Assembly (NCBI GenBank): GCA_943735955.1 | Contig: OX030957.1 | Span: 6,657,801 to 6,721,800 of the forward strand | Origin: Piscicola geometra | Lineage: Eukaryota; Annelida; Clitellata; Hirudinida; Piscicolidae | Direction of reading: 5' to 3' | Length of the DNA stretch: 64,000 nt | Shown here: in pieces, positions 28,801-43,800 of the stretch | Position numbering within the stretch: the stretch's first letter is position 1 | Layout: each line of letters starts with the position of its first letter | Notes under the pieces: generated by a model | Seen by the model: the letters and a program-made list of their open reading frames with translations, nothing else | Told to the model about the DNA's origin: nothing | The model's database searches: none | Made by a program: the position numbers and the translations under genes

Positions 28801-31800
28801 AATAAACAACAAAAAAGAATACTTGGAAATAGAAAAAGTATCAAGAAAAAAATTGTTGTGAGTTTTAATTGGTTTAATCCAATAAGAAATGGAAAAAGTT
28901 TAATGTTCAGGTTTTTTTCACAAACTCCTAAAAATGTTAACGCTTTTTGAGAATGAAGAGAACGTTGTATAAAGTCTTAATCCTTCAATTACCTACCCCA
29001 AAGTCTCGATATTTCAAGATATTTCTAGTGGAAAATTAAAATGAATCTCCAGTGTTTGCAATGAGGAGATGGTTTTAACAGCTGAATACATCGGCATTAA
29101 TTTTTATTGCTGATCGATTTGTGTTCTGGCTGCTTTGTGCACCCACACACGTCTTCGAACGTAAAAATGTGTAATGATTGTAATGGTGGTTGTAAAATGT
29201 TTACAACAAAAGCCTACTTTCATGATTGGATAAATCTTATGACAGCTTGAGTCTTTGATGCATGCATTATCAATGCTTGTTTCCTCGCCGAATCTCCTTT
29301 TATACATATCAATTATGCTTCTGATTGAATCTTTTTTATAATATATTTTACATATTATTATTAAGTTTTATAGATGAAAGTATTGAATTAATGAGTGGAA
29401 TTATAAAGAAAGAAGAGAAGACAATGGACTTAGAGAGAATTATGATAAGAGAAGCTGGATCAATAGCAGCTTTGTAATGAATGACCCCTTTCAAGAGAGA
29501 CCTTTTTGTTGATTGTTTCTTGTAAACTTGCTTTTTGTTTAAGAGTTTGTTATAAATGTATTATCATTATTGTTCTATATTTTTTCGCTAAAACTGTTAT
29601 AATTAAAATAAAATTAAGCCTGTCTAAAAGTAATTTAAATAATTTTTAATGTTTTTTTGCAATAAACTTAACTATACATTTTGCTAAATGTTGGCAGCTG
29701 ATGAAAATATATTTGAGATTTAAAATAATCTTTTAAAATATTCGTTTTAACCTCTAAACTAGTGGGAATTGTTATACATTCTGGCGAAATTCTATATACC
29801 AAGCTAATTAAAACATCTGGAAAAGAAATCAAAAAAGTCAAATGAATTGAAATGACTCTTGGAGGAACATAAAACATCAAACGGACTTGCAAAGCTCAGG
29901 AGCGCGAACAATCTGCATATTTAAAATTCATTAAAAAACTCATTTCATTTCTCTTATGTCTACAAAAGAAGATGTATTCTTGAGAAAAGCTTTACATTAA
30001 TTTTGTATTTTTAAAAAGTTTAACAACAAAATTTTAAATTTTTACAAGTTTATATATAGGAGTGAAGCTAAGAAGCATCTGCGCTTGAAAATTAAGGTTT
30101 GAAAAAATTTATTTAATGCGTTTTTAGCGCTGAATAATAAACATTTATGAAAATATTTAGTTTAAACCATATCATTATTATAAAAACAATTATTTAATAT
30201 ATATATTTTTCAAGCATGGCACAAGAAAGTTTCAGTTTTTTCATGTTTTAAAAAGTTAGAACTTTTATGCCAGTTTACTAGTTCAATTGAGTCATTGTTC
30301 TAAAAAAAGTTATCAAAAAAATATTAAGACTTAATATACATGGTAGCAGTGAGTCTTTTTATTTTGAGAAATTAAGAATTCTATAAAAGAATAATTGTAC
30401 GCAGACTTTTTGGCTTTGCAATATCACTAAACATTACTAAGAGGGTATTGATAGCATTATTACACTAATAGCATTGGTGGTGGGAAAACTAGGTATAATT
30501 TATATAGTCTTTGTTTTCTTTTCGAGCCGTCGTGTCGCTTGGGCAGTGTTGTTAATTTAGTGGCTTTTTTCAAAAAACGTTTTAGGTCTTTTTAGTAGAA
30601 AATACAAAAGTAGTTAATTTTTATATTCTAAAAATTGTTTTTTTTATCAAAAAGCTACTTGAAAAGTATGTCCTTACGCTCGGTTAACTTTGTTCAAGCA
30701 ATTGTGAAACATCCCAAATAGTGGTTTTAGTTTTTCTTCGGCGGCTTTCGTCTCCCATCTAGCGGATACATGCTTTAATTCATCGGGCATCTCCGTAGGC
30801 ACTTTTCAATTGAACTTTTAAATTAGAACGCTTGAAAGATGAATGAGGGTTGGTAACACTTGTGTAATTGCGACTATCCCTGATTGATTAATTAATTCGA
30901 TTTCGACGCAACATTATTCATACGGAAAAAATCTTTTCTTTTTAGAAGTTTTACGCTTTTTGTTTTAAAGTGACACAAAATGTTCAAGTTTTACAATTTT
31001 TTTCGTTTTTAACATATTTTATTTATTTTTAAAAAATTATAAAAATAAAAAAATATGTTTATTACAAAGTTTTTACATTTTTCATATTTGAAGATTTATT
31101 CTTATTTTAGATAATTTGTGTAGAAGTGAAATAAAGATAATATTGCCTCAGATGTGCTTCTGATGAATATAGATACTTTAACACATGAACTAAATTACCA
31201 TTTTTTCTCAAAAAGCATTCTGATAATTTTAATGAAGTATTTTATTAGTAAACAAAAAGTTTAAGCTTAAAGAAATATAAAAGTAGAAATTCATTAAAAA
31301 TCAAAAATGATTCCTGAAGCATGCGTGGAAAGCATTTTAATCTTGTCTCACGTGGGTCTCAAAGTTTATTAGTGCAATCATTCAGTTGGAATATTTTTCA
31401 ATTTCATGTGTTCACGCTTTTCAACTTACCGACATTTTAAAGCTTGAAAATATGTTTTACAATTTTATTCTAATTCAACACGCTATTTGATGAATATAAA
31501 ATTTTATTAAACTTTGAGATTTGATAACTTTTGAAATGCCTTTTCAAATTTTATTTTGTTGAGAAAAACTCAATTTTATATTTTTTTTAGGAAAGCAATA
31601 ATTTTTTTAACACTCTGCTTTTGTGACTGAAGGCGGTAGTTTTGGCTGTAAAATTTTCTCTATTCATAAAAAGTATTCGATTAATCAAACTGTGACTTTA
31701 AAGTTTATAGAGACGATGTGTTACAAAATCAATAATCTATCAAAAATTTAACACATACCTACAATTTTTCATACATTTGAATCAATTTTTTCACAACCGT

Positions 31801-34800
31801 TCCAATTCTCGAACCTTATTCAAAATAGAACATTAAAGAATAAAATATTTCTAACCTACTTGGAAGGTCAAACCAAAACACATTTATGACACCCCAGAGG
31901 AGCTGTTACACGAAGCGTTTAATTCCTTCGGAAACATCCAAGAGATCAGAGTCTTCAAGGACAAAGGATACGCTTTCATAAGGTGAAAAGTTATTCTTTT
32001 GTTGAGTCGAAGCATTTACCTAAGCATTAAGAGAACGTCTATATTGAAAAATAATCTTGAAATTGTTAAAAATAAACTTCCCAGCTCTGTTGAATGTAAT
32101 TATAGAAATAAATCAAATCAATTATTCTAGATTTAAACTGTTTTTGTGGGTTTAGTTTTATATTTTATGACCATTAAAAAGTATTTGTTATATAAATGAA
32201 ATATTCTTTTTTTAAATATTATTTTTTTCCTATTTATTATTTTCACCAATCCAATGACTTTTTTTCCAATTACATCTATTACAAAGATGAAAGTTTTGAA
32301 AACTGTAAATTTTTTCAATTAATATTTTTACTTTTTCTGATAGAAATTCAATAAAATGTAACAAGTTAACATCTAAATAGATTTCAGTGAGCTAGGATTA
32401 ACTCTTTTCATTTACTTGTTTGTTTTTCTATTAATCTAATCCCAGAAAAGTTTACTTTAGGCAAGAACTGGAAACTAGCATTTTGAATAGTATAAACTAT
32501 AAAGAAAAATTTAGATTTTTTATTCTTTCACATATTAAACCACGATTTCAAACGGCTAACAAATAGTGGGCAAGTTATAACCCGAACGGTGACCGTCACG
32601 GGATCTTGGAGAGATAACGAAGCTTCAAATGAATTACAAATTTTATTTCACTCTCGAACTCTTTCTTATCTTGATTGAAGGAACAGTTTCTTACATTGAG
32701 AGATGCTGAGTTCTATGTATGTGGTTCATCAGATCCATCTGATGCTCTAACCGTCAGTCAACGTATATTTATTATTTTTTCAAAAAAATGATGATAAACT
32801 CAGTCTTTCTTTTAGTATTTTTTCAACTGGATTTTAGCCGTTTTGAACTCTCGTTCTGTAAAGCCATTTTCGAGGTTTACAATTAAAGTGAGACAAGAAT
32901 AAATTAATAATCAGTCAATTAGTGAGTACTCAAAAAATTACTGTTTTTGAGCATTGTACGTCGGAAGTCAAATGCTTAAAACTTTTCACTTTGTAATATA
33001 AATCTTTTATTTAAAAAACATATATCGCTTAATAGTCCATGTAAAAAAAAGATTGGCGGGTAATCTTTTCCTCTAAGACACATTTAAGTTCTTGACAAAT
33101 CTCTTGTACACTATGACGGTGGGGATAACTGATAGGATAGTTTCAAGACTTTATACGATTTTCCGGAATGACGATTTAAAAAGGGAATATAAAAAAAAGA
33201 TATCGTGAATTCTCAAAAGCGTATTCTTTGCAGTATTCTATTTCGACAATTTCTTGAGTTTCTAAAAATACCTTGATCTTGCTATTCGAAAAAAATGAAT
33301 TGTAAATTTATAAGTTTCTTTGTGTAATGTTTTACATTCTATGGACTTTTTTCAAAGCATTTAGTGTTTTTAAAAACTTATAGTTTGATTTTTAATCATG
33401 TTTTTTATTCTTCTCTTTGTTATTCACTGATAAATGAAAAAACTATTCTTAAAACTTAATTTTTCAAATTTAAAAATTTAATTTTTGATAATGAACAAAG
33501 AGCTTCAAAGTCTTGTAAAGATTGACTTTTCAATATAATTTATTTTTTCAAACTCTCTGTATAAGACTAACCGATCTATCAACACTGCTATTATCTCCCA
33601 TTTTTAGTTTCTTCTTTCTCTCCAGTGTCTCGAACTGCAATCAATCTTTTATATTCAACTTTTAAATGAATGCCAATTTTCCTGCTTTTATGTATTTTTT
33701 TACAAATATTAGCTTTTCCATTTTGTTTGAGCCGTCTCAAGCTCTTCTTGCGTATCGATCATCCGAAGATCTCAGGAAGCAATCAAACTGTTCATCAAGG
33801 CTCTACTGCAAATAACAAAGTTTAATTACGCTACCACCAGACGCACAGCTGAGCTAACAAGCAAACAAAACGCACCAAACACTCCATAAAAGACTTCTTC
33901 CAACCTTCACTTTAGTTATTCGATTATCCATCTGTCATCTTTCCATTTTTAAGTGCATTTTTTAAATTTATTTGAATAACTTTAAAAAAATTTAATATAG
34001 GTTTTTTTTAAATTCATTTATTTGTTCTTTCCTTCCAATTGAAGTTTTTTAATTTATTCAATAATCTATTTCAGTAGGTTTTCAGTTTAATTATGCAAAT
34101 ATAGGAAATTCACTATATCCTCCAGCCTATAGCCATTCCTTCACCTATTTGATCAAGTTTGTCTCATCTATTCTGGCCTCTATTCAATCAATCACCAGTA
34201 TACCTACAAATATAGAACGATTTGATTGGAATATTAATTTTAAGCTGCTCAAATTTTGTCAACATTTGTGAATTTGAAATTGTTTTTACCTTTTAATCAT
34301 ATTTTTATATATTTTATAATAAAATGTATAAATCTTCTGCGTTAAAAACAAAATATAAATTAAATTCTTTAACACTTTGAAACTTGAATTATTTCATTCA
34401 ATTATTTTCCAAGTAAAACTTTAAACATAAAATCGAAATTTGAATTTAAATTGCTGGGTGGATAATCTTTAATCTATTTACTTTTAAACTCAATCTTTTC
34501 CACCCCACTGACGTTCATTTTGTTTAATTCAACCCCTTTTTACCCCATCTTTCCACCACTATCCCTTCCCTTCCATTTAACCCTTGCAGATTCAACTCCA
34601 AGTCGACAGCAGCACAGGCGATAGTCAGCATGAACGGCGCTGACATCAACGGATACACCATAAAATGCTCCTGGGGCAAGGAACCCACCTCCAACTCGAC
34701 TGAGTCTCCTCTCCAGGCCACTTTCTCTTTTCTCCCACAAACGGTAGTTGCCGAAAATTAAAAGAATAAGAATATTTGTCTATATATCTATAAATATATG

Positions 34801-37800
34801 AAAAAGTATAAGTCCATTGAACGACATTGGTAATGGATTTAACTTGATATTAAAGTTAAATATGGCTCATACTGTATCCATTTTGTTTCATATTTCGTAG
34901 AATAGAATGAGTCGGAAAAGTAATTTTATTAAATTGAAAATTGTTATGAAATGTATTATGAAAAAATGATTGAAAGTTGAGAAATATTGGCGATGAATCT
35001 TTGTTCGAGGAATAAATTCAAAATTTATTTTTAATAAACGAGTTTAGAATAAGAATTTGTAATTTTTGTGTGTTTATGTAGCGTAAAAAACTTAATTTTT
35101 TTTTCTAAATTCATTTTGTATTTAAACAAAAACGCAATTTCAATGTTATTTTTGTCAAAATTTCTTTATTAAAGAACAATTTTTTTTTGTTTTTAAAACC
35201 ATTTTCTCGAGTTTTCTCAAGTGAATTTCAAACCTATATTTCAAAGTTTAAAATAATATTGAAATTTGTTTATTTTTTATGTTTTGTATCTAATCGATCA
35301 AGTTCAAACTAATCATTAAACCTTTGAAACTTTAAAATGTCCTAAAACAAAATATCGATTTTTGGAGCAAACAAACAAAATAAATACACTTGTGATGCTT
35401 CATTTTCAAGTTATTTAGATTAATTGCTAACTTTATAAAATAATTGAGCAGGTCAGCACACTGAATTGACCGCGTCAATTAAGCCTCAATCAGTCACCCA
35501 ATCAAGCTCACTTTTCCCTAATCCCATCAAAACTAATCTAGCGCGAGTATCCATTGAAGTCCAAATTGTGTAACAGAAAACTCAATTGAATTTCCAATTC
35601 ATTACTTTGAAAGCTTTGAGTTTTAATGCTTTTTATATCATATAAAAATTCAAGATTTTGCCTTCGAATAGAATCAAACAGTACAACGGGGTTTTAGGGT
35701 TGCGATATGAAAGTTGCAGGTGAAAACATTCTGTTCTGAACTGTCTGAGTTTTCAGAACATTCTGTTCTAAAGACTCAGACAGTTAAGAACTCAAAAAAT
35801 CACTTTTTTCATACCTCCTTTTTCGAACAAACCGCCAGCCATAAACTGTCATTACAAATATAATAACCTAAATCTTTTTTCGTTTCTTGGCATTTCCATG
35901 CAACTAGTAATAAACTGATTTCTAAAATGCTACTTATGTTCATGTAAATACGTTTTTTCATATGAGTAATTTAATTATTCTTTTATACTTTTGTAACTGA
36001 TCATTTTAATAGTTGTAATTTTAAATAGCCTGAAAATATTTTAATACATATTTAGTTTCAAAAGTCTCAATCCCAAAACTGAATGCCATTTCATTTTTTA
36101 CTCCTTCATGATTATGAGAAGCTGATGAAGGCTAAACATCACAAGGACTTTAGCATCTCAGCAACTTTGTAATTTTGACCGCTGTTTTTGTCTTTTTCTT
36201 TCATTTGTAGGCAGAAGGCAACAGTAAATGCTCAATTCAGTAGTGATTAAAAATGCCATGAATTTCTTAAGTAATTACATTAGTTTCTAATCCAATTAAA
36301 TCTTTTTAAACGGTAAACATGAAAGCACATGTGAGAGAACTTTTTTTGAATATGAATATTTGAAGCTCTCTAAAAGAAGATATATTTTTTAGTTTTACGG
36401 CGGGTAATTTTTAATAAGGGAAAGGCTTTACAATCCAATGTAGTGAATTAAATATTCACTAGGCTTAAAGCCGGTGATAAAGAAAAGCTTCGTTTCTTAA
36501 AGAAAAACTGTCTTTTAATGCAATCTAGATAATCAAACCCGTAATGTTTGAATGCGATTAAATAAAAAATGAAAATTAATTTTTTCGAAAACAAATAAAT
36601 GGCAAAACGGATTCATGTTTTTCTTTTTTAAATAAAATATAGGTCTAATGAACTAACCAATTTTTTGTACGAATACTTTCAAAGTTTTGTGAAAATTTTA
36701 AAGCTTTCAGAATTTTAGTTTTTTACCTGAAATAAAAAGTATTATTTTACTTTTTTTCATTCAAAAAATTCTAAATGAGCAAAAAAAACGGTAAGAGTTG
36801 GTAATAAATGTAGTATTGTGCTTTCAAAAATGCACCGATCTAGTGTTTTTGCTTGAGGCATGCTCTAAATGATTTTTAACATTTCTTTTTTTAAATCATT
36901 TATTAAAAAATTCATTTTTAGTTATTAAATACATGTCAATACTTTAACAAAAATGTCTTCTAAAAATTATACATTTTGGGCTTAATTGTAAGAAATCCTT
37001 CATTATTTTAAAGATTGTTGTTTGACAATCCACATTTTTTCTACTTTTTTCGTGGGTATCAGACTTCAAACACTTGTTTGCAATGTATATAGGTAGCAAA
37101 TAGTTTTCAAGTTAAGCCAAAAAAGTGCGCAAAATGATTAAATTACCGAAACTATTTCCGAAGCTGCGCCTCAAAGCATGTAGAGAGCTTGTAGCCTGCC
37201 AATTACATTGAGCCATTGAGAATTAATCAAAGTTTTTATTATTTTTTTTTTCAAATGAAATAAATTCAATTGAATACAATTTTAAAAAAATAAATATGCA
37301 CATACATAATCATACATACATACTCAAATAAAAACATAAAATCACAATTACACTATCACACAATCTACCAAAAACAAACACATACAATCAATATTTCAAT
37401 TGTGAAAAAACTTAAAAACCATCATTCTCTCCCTCAAGTTTGGCTTCTGGCCCACCGCTGGCTACCAGACTCTAGCTCAGCCAGTAGCGCCGCAGACGCA
37501 GCCCTTCATCCACATGCCACAACACGTACAATATGCTGCCTACCCGTGAGTTGGTGTTTGTGCTGGCCTTTATTGGTGGTGTTTGGGGTGGTGTTTGTGG
37601 TAGTTTGGTGGTGTTTGTGATGGTGTTTGTGGTGGAATTTGTGGTGGTGTTTGTGATTATTGGTGAAATGTGAAGGAAATGCTAGCAGTGATGGTGGAAG
37701 TATTGACTGTGATGAGGGTCAAAGTGGTAATTTTCGTGGTGTACAGGCTTTAATGCGAGTTTGATGCAATTGGGATGTGGGTTGTTATGTGGTTCCGACT

Positions 37801-40800
37801 ATGGCTTATTTGATTCTATTATTTTGAACTGTTTTTATACAATTTTTTTATCAAAAGAATTTTCGCTTTTACTTAAGATAATAAATCAATCTTTTTGAGA
37901 AAAAAATTGGTTTTTCTACTACGTTGAGTTTGAATGAAAAAAGTAAACAATACAAATAAATATAATAACATGAATTAATCTTCTTAATACATTTTATTGG
38001 GTCGTTGCCTCATTCTCTTCTGTCGTTACTTTTTAAAGATGTTCTGTATTTTAAATGTCTTTTTATTCTTTTTATATGTTTTGTAATCTTTCAAACCTAT
38101 TCAAACTTCAGTAACATTAGTTTAATCATTTTATATACTTTTATTTTTTTCAATCTAATTTATCTTAAAATTGTATACCGTAATATCGATATTTGTGAAT
38201 TTCTTTATTCTTTTATCTTAATTACTAGTTTTGAGGCAAACTTGGATTTATGCCATTTGAAATATTCACCTATTGTATTGAATTTTATGAAATTTTTCTA
38301 CTTTTTTTATGGCTGGTATATATTTATGTATTGCTTTAATGTGTTAAATATATTTTATGAGTATTGAGGTTGTATGCATGGTTGAAATCCTATCGCCAAA
38401 CATGCCAATGCATTAGGCGCGTGGATTCATTTCGTGAAAAACCTTCTATCCAGACTGAGCCAACTTTACAGACCTTTTATGAGCTAACAAAATTATTAAA
38501 GTTCTTTTTTATTTTTTAACAACAAATATAAATTTGTTTAATGTTTTTTGCCTCTTTTGTCATCATTCTGTTTTTTAACTTAAAATAAGTTTTGAAAAAC
38601 TATGGTTTTTAATCTGTCAATTGTATATTTTGAAGTTATGAGTCTAGGATTGTTTGGTAAACTGGATATTTTAAGACTAAGAACCAAATGTCTTGCCACC
38701 TCAAATAAAAAGGTTATGGTATGAAAGTACTTACCTTTTTAGTATCATGTTTTGGTATGAATTAAACACGGGCTAGGCTTTTCAAAATGGGCAAGTAAAT
38801 GTGTAGAGGTGTATGCGTGGGTTGTAAATTTATTTGTATGAATGGATTTTGCTTGAAAATGCCTGTGTGTGAAAGCATGCTTTTTCGGTGATTCGAGCAC
38901 CCATCACAGACACAATCGACCCTGCGTTATTGTTCTTGTGAGTGTGTCAGTGTAATAACCCTCGTTCGAGTGCCTGAATGCGTATGTGCGCGCATACATC
39001 AATGGTATTAACGCACGGTTTTGCAGCGTTAATCGTGGCAATTTCCTGGCTTAATAAGGTCACAATTGTTGTGCCATTTGCTGCAGCGTCATTCCACACT
39101 CACACTTTTTGAGACAGCTTTCTGCATTTATCATAACGGGATTACGTTTAATTGCTTCTTTATCGCTGCCTTCCCATTGAGCTTATAAGAGTCGTGTAAA
39201 GTTAGCGTCTCTTTGTTACGCCACCCTTGAGACGTCTCCTGCCTCCACTGTTGCTAACTACGACGTTGGCATTAGTTGAAGCACTCTTTTATAGTCAGTG
39301 CTCTGCATTATCGTCCGAAAAAAAAAATATGTTATAACATTTTTTATTGAGTTAATTTTATTGTGTTTTATTTCTTGCATACTATAAATTATTGAGTTCC
39401 TTCGTGGGATGAATGCAATCTTTAAATTAGTGTAAATGATTGATTAGCCTGCTCCGGGCACACGCAGGTGTATGTAATAACAATAACTAGACACTCGTCG
39501 CTCATTCGTGCACGTGAAAGGTTCAAGACAGAAGCTTTATTGGAACATAGGTGTACAACTTGGATTATGTGATAAACGAGTAATGGAGAATTTTCCATCA
39601 TTTAATCTTCGTAAAAACATCTTTGCAACAAAGAGCATCCAATCGAAGAAAAACTAAATTGCAAACATTTTAAACTGAAAAGTGCCGTTGATTTAGAAAT
39701 AAGTTCAAACGTATCATAGGAAAATTTTTAAATAACAAAAAAACAACACTTTTTTACTTTTTTCTTTGAATTAAAAGATGTGTGTATATATATAAAAATT
39801 AAATAGTTTTAGTAAGATTAGCAACACTGAAAAACATGCATTTTTACATTTCGAATGCATCGCAGACCAAGCGTAAAGCCAATAAATTGCATTTTTCGTC
39901 TATTAAAAACATTTTATGGTAACTGACTTCAAGATTTCTCTGAAGCATGCTTCAAGATAACATTTTTGAAAAGAAAGTTTTTTTCTTTAAGCATATAGGA
40001 TGAGTCTTAAATAAGTAAAAAGTTAAAGAATTTTGGAATTAATTAATTATATATGGTCCATTTACATTTGGTCTAATATTTCGATTGTCAGAGTCAAATT
40101 TAACTTGGAAGGTTTGTTTTTTCATCTGTGAGCATGAATAATAGTATCAAACAGTGAAGTTCATCAACTATTCCAGAACCATTGATCACGCACTTTTATC
40201 GGGACTACTCGTTACTCAGCCTAATTAAATAGATATACCCAAGTCTAATTAGTGGCTTTGAATAATTAGGGAAACCATATCATCCTCGCTAGAACAAAGA
40301 ATTTCAGTTTTCATGAAGGTAAATCTCAAATTATTTTATTAATTATTTACTTTCTCGGAAAGCTTCTAATGGCTTTTCTCGCTAAAAGACATTATCTCAC
40401 ACACACTGTCGCAAAGTACGCCCACAGATATTAGGCTATTACACACAAATGCGATTCTATAAGTAAGCCACGAGAGCTTGTATGCGAGCTTCTCAATTGT
40501 CAACAAAACAGAAGTGAGTAAATAAAATTCTAAAACTGAATTACTGGTGATAATCTACGCGAAATCTATAATGTCTAAAGACACAATAGAGGTAATAGAT
40601 GCATGAATAAGTGTATATTGACAGACTAAAGTAAAAACAAATAGACAAAACTGGGCAAAATAAATCATCTCCTGTAATTAGAAATGTTCGAAATAATCCT
40701 TCGATTTGAAAATTGCCTCAAAGTCATAAAGAATTATTTTTCACATATTTTCTAGAGTATGTTCATTTTATATAAAACATTTTAGCTTTAATGCAAACAA

Positions 40801-43800
40801 ATGTAATGAAAAAAGTAATTTTAAAACTTTCTTGTTTTTAATTTCTAAAAGATTTTCTCAAGAAAAAGATTAAAATTATTTATTTTAAAAAACATCACGT
40901 AAATATGTTCAAACGCCGTGGTGTTAGCATTTCATGGTATCATTCGAGGCTTGAAGAAGAGTAGCAAAATTATAAAATAATGAATAAGTAGGAAAAATTA
41001 TCCAAGGCCAGAAGGGCATAGTTGCTAGCATGATGAACGTGGGTTAACGTTTCGGCGTGAAAACTTACATTTTTCATATCCTTGTTTCACTAGCGTAACT
41101 TCCACCTCTTATCTAACTCTATTTATACATTTTTTTCCATTTTTAATGAAGCTTTTGAAAAATTCACGTTTTTAGCTAATTTTTAAAAACTTTTTTGAGT
41201 TTTAAATAATAAATGTTTGTATATACGACTTTTTTACGTATTGCTTCTGTTGCAATTTACAGAGTCATCATAATTATCTTTTTCTGCTCGACTTGTCTTT
41301 GATTACAGCACCAAGATATCAGGAAGATATGAATTTATAGGAGATGTTATAAAATGTGAAATAAAATGTAAAATTTTCTACAACTTTTAGGTCTGTATTT
41401 TTTATTATATAATTTATATTTTGATAATATAATTTATATTTTTTTTTATATAATTTGTGTTTTTTATAATATAGTGTTTTTTTTATAACATAATGTTTAT
41501 TTTTTATAATATAAAAAATGTTTTCATAAAATATGAAAATGATCCGAAAAGCTGATTTTAAAACATTCAATTATATTTTTCTATTTAATTGTTATAACTT
41601 TTGAGCAAAAAACTTTCAATATTGTAAAAATTCTAAGCTAAAAAACTTGAGTCATTAAAAAAAATTTAAATCACATCTTTTAAAATTTCATGTGTCAATG
41701 TGAGGCTCAAAGAATATCTTGGTTATGTATATGAAAATACTAATAAAACGCATATTGATTCCTTCATGTTTTAAAAGTACCTTAACGACTTTACATTTTT
41801 AGAATATGCAGCTTTTTCTCCTAACCCCGTTGAAACAACGCCAAGCTATCTTTTTAAATTCACAACACGTATTTATCAGTAGAAACTTTAAACTATCCTT
41901 TTCAAAAATTAAATTGTGAATGTATTATTACTTTTAAATATTCATTTTTTCAATTTTTACTTTTAATATTTTATTTTAAAGTTTTTTAAATTAATTTATA
42001 TAGACATTATCAAAATCTATTCAATTTTGAGTAAATTATAATTATCATTAGCTTTTTCATATTTAATATGAATTATTAAATAAATTTCGAAATCATTCCA
42101 TGAGACTTTTTCATCAAAACTATTTAATTGTTGCAAATTATTCTTTCATGTAAAATTACCAGCTATTATTTTCATCATGAAAAAACGTTAAAAATATGAT
42201 GAAAGTCGTCTTCATGCACACTTCCTAATATTGTGATATTACACTAAAACTTTCTCGCCATGAAAGACTTCACATTAGTCTGCCTATCCTTAGTTCACTA
42301 GTTTAACTGAATAATTGTCACACAAAAATAACTTCAAGCTCACTTTTATTATGATAGACTAAAGCCCTCTTGTTAAAAAATTGAAAGTTTTTCCTAAACT
42401 TCCAAGCATGCAGGGTCGTTTCATCATTCCAAGCATACCCACTCTTCTCTGCATAATCAGTCAATCGCAACTCCCAAGGGTGCGCCGAACAGAGGAAGTA
42501 ATTAAAAAGCATTATTGGAATCAGCTTGCTTGAGCTTTTTAAGTCTGAGGACGAGATCAATCTGAAAAGTCTGAGTCCTTATAAATCCTTCCAGATTTGT
42601 TTCTAATTACTTACTTAGCAGTGCAAAACATTATAGGACAACAATTTCACTTTTCAATGTGTCTTTGTTTTATTTCTCAGAAAGACCGGCATGTCTTATC
42701 ATGTCAGTTTTTATGGAAGCTTTAAAAAGCCCTCATTCAAAAATGTACAAATTCTTTTAACCTAAAAACAAAAACAAGATTTAATTAAACTTGAACGTTT
42801 GAAATAAATTCAAGAATAGATTTTTACAATTCACGCGATTTGATGATAGAATGTTTTTTGTACCCATAAATGATGAAAGTTCACGATTGTTTTAATTAAT
42901 CATAACAGTAGCGATTATCGATTGTTTTTTGATTGCTTCACGAAATATGCTTCTGCTGAACCGCCTCAAGGCTAGTGCCTGCTTTATTGTAAGCATTAAG
43001 CCCCCGGCTAGAGCCTCTCGGTCACTCGATATCGCACGACGCTGTCATCTTTGCGATTTGCTTAATCCAAGGCTGCCTCGTAATTGATGGCTACCGAAGG
43101 CTTGTAGGAATTTTATCTGAGAAGCATTTTTAAATACTTGCCTTTATCACAACCTTATTGACTGCCCTTGTTTCGATCGCAAATATTTTCCATAATGGTC
43201 CGCTTGATGTAAATCTCAGTCGCTTGGGGTCCTTCGTAAAGTATGAGACAAGAAAATTGAAAATTGAAATGGGAAAATCGCGAAAAAATGTATTCATGTT
43301 TTTTCATGAAAGCAGAATCGTGAAGAAAGTAATAACTAAAAGTTAGGTTTTTGAAGTTAAAAACCTTGATTAAATCGTTTAATGTAAATTATTTAATGCT
43401 AGATGCCGTGACGATTATAAGCAAAAAGTTTTAAACGAGTTAATCTTGAATTGATATTTATGCCTCTTAGAGAACTAAACTTTTTATCTTTTTATTTGTT
43501 TGCGTCTAGAGATTAAAATTTTTTCTAAAAAGAGCAGACATTTTGATTTTAAAAGCAATTCCACTCCTTAAAGATTGCCGTCGAGACAGTCAAATGAAAC
43601 ATAGTGAAAATTTAGATGCAGTTTTTTCTCTCTATTATGTATATATATAAACATTTTTGTCCAAAAAACTTGAAATCGAAAGTAAAATGTTTAAAAGAAT
43701 ATTGAAGTTTATTAATTTGCCGTGAGCCTTGCGAAGCTGACTTCATTTTGATTTGTGAGCAGCCTTACACAAAGCGCTTCAAGACTTATTTTTTGACAAA

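Noticed and set aside
34524..34740. Two minus frames opposite the RRM3 exon
   Set aside because: Shadows of a clearly coding plus-strand exon.
38005..38367. 120-codon plus frame that looks hydrophobic
   Set aside because: T-rich DNA gives Phe/Leu/Ile by composition; no family or codon bias.
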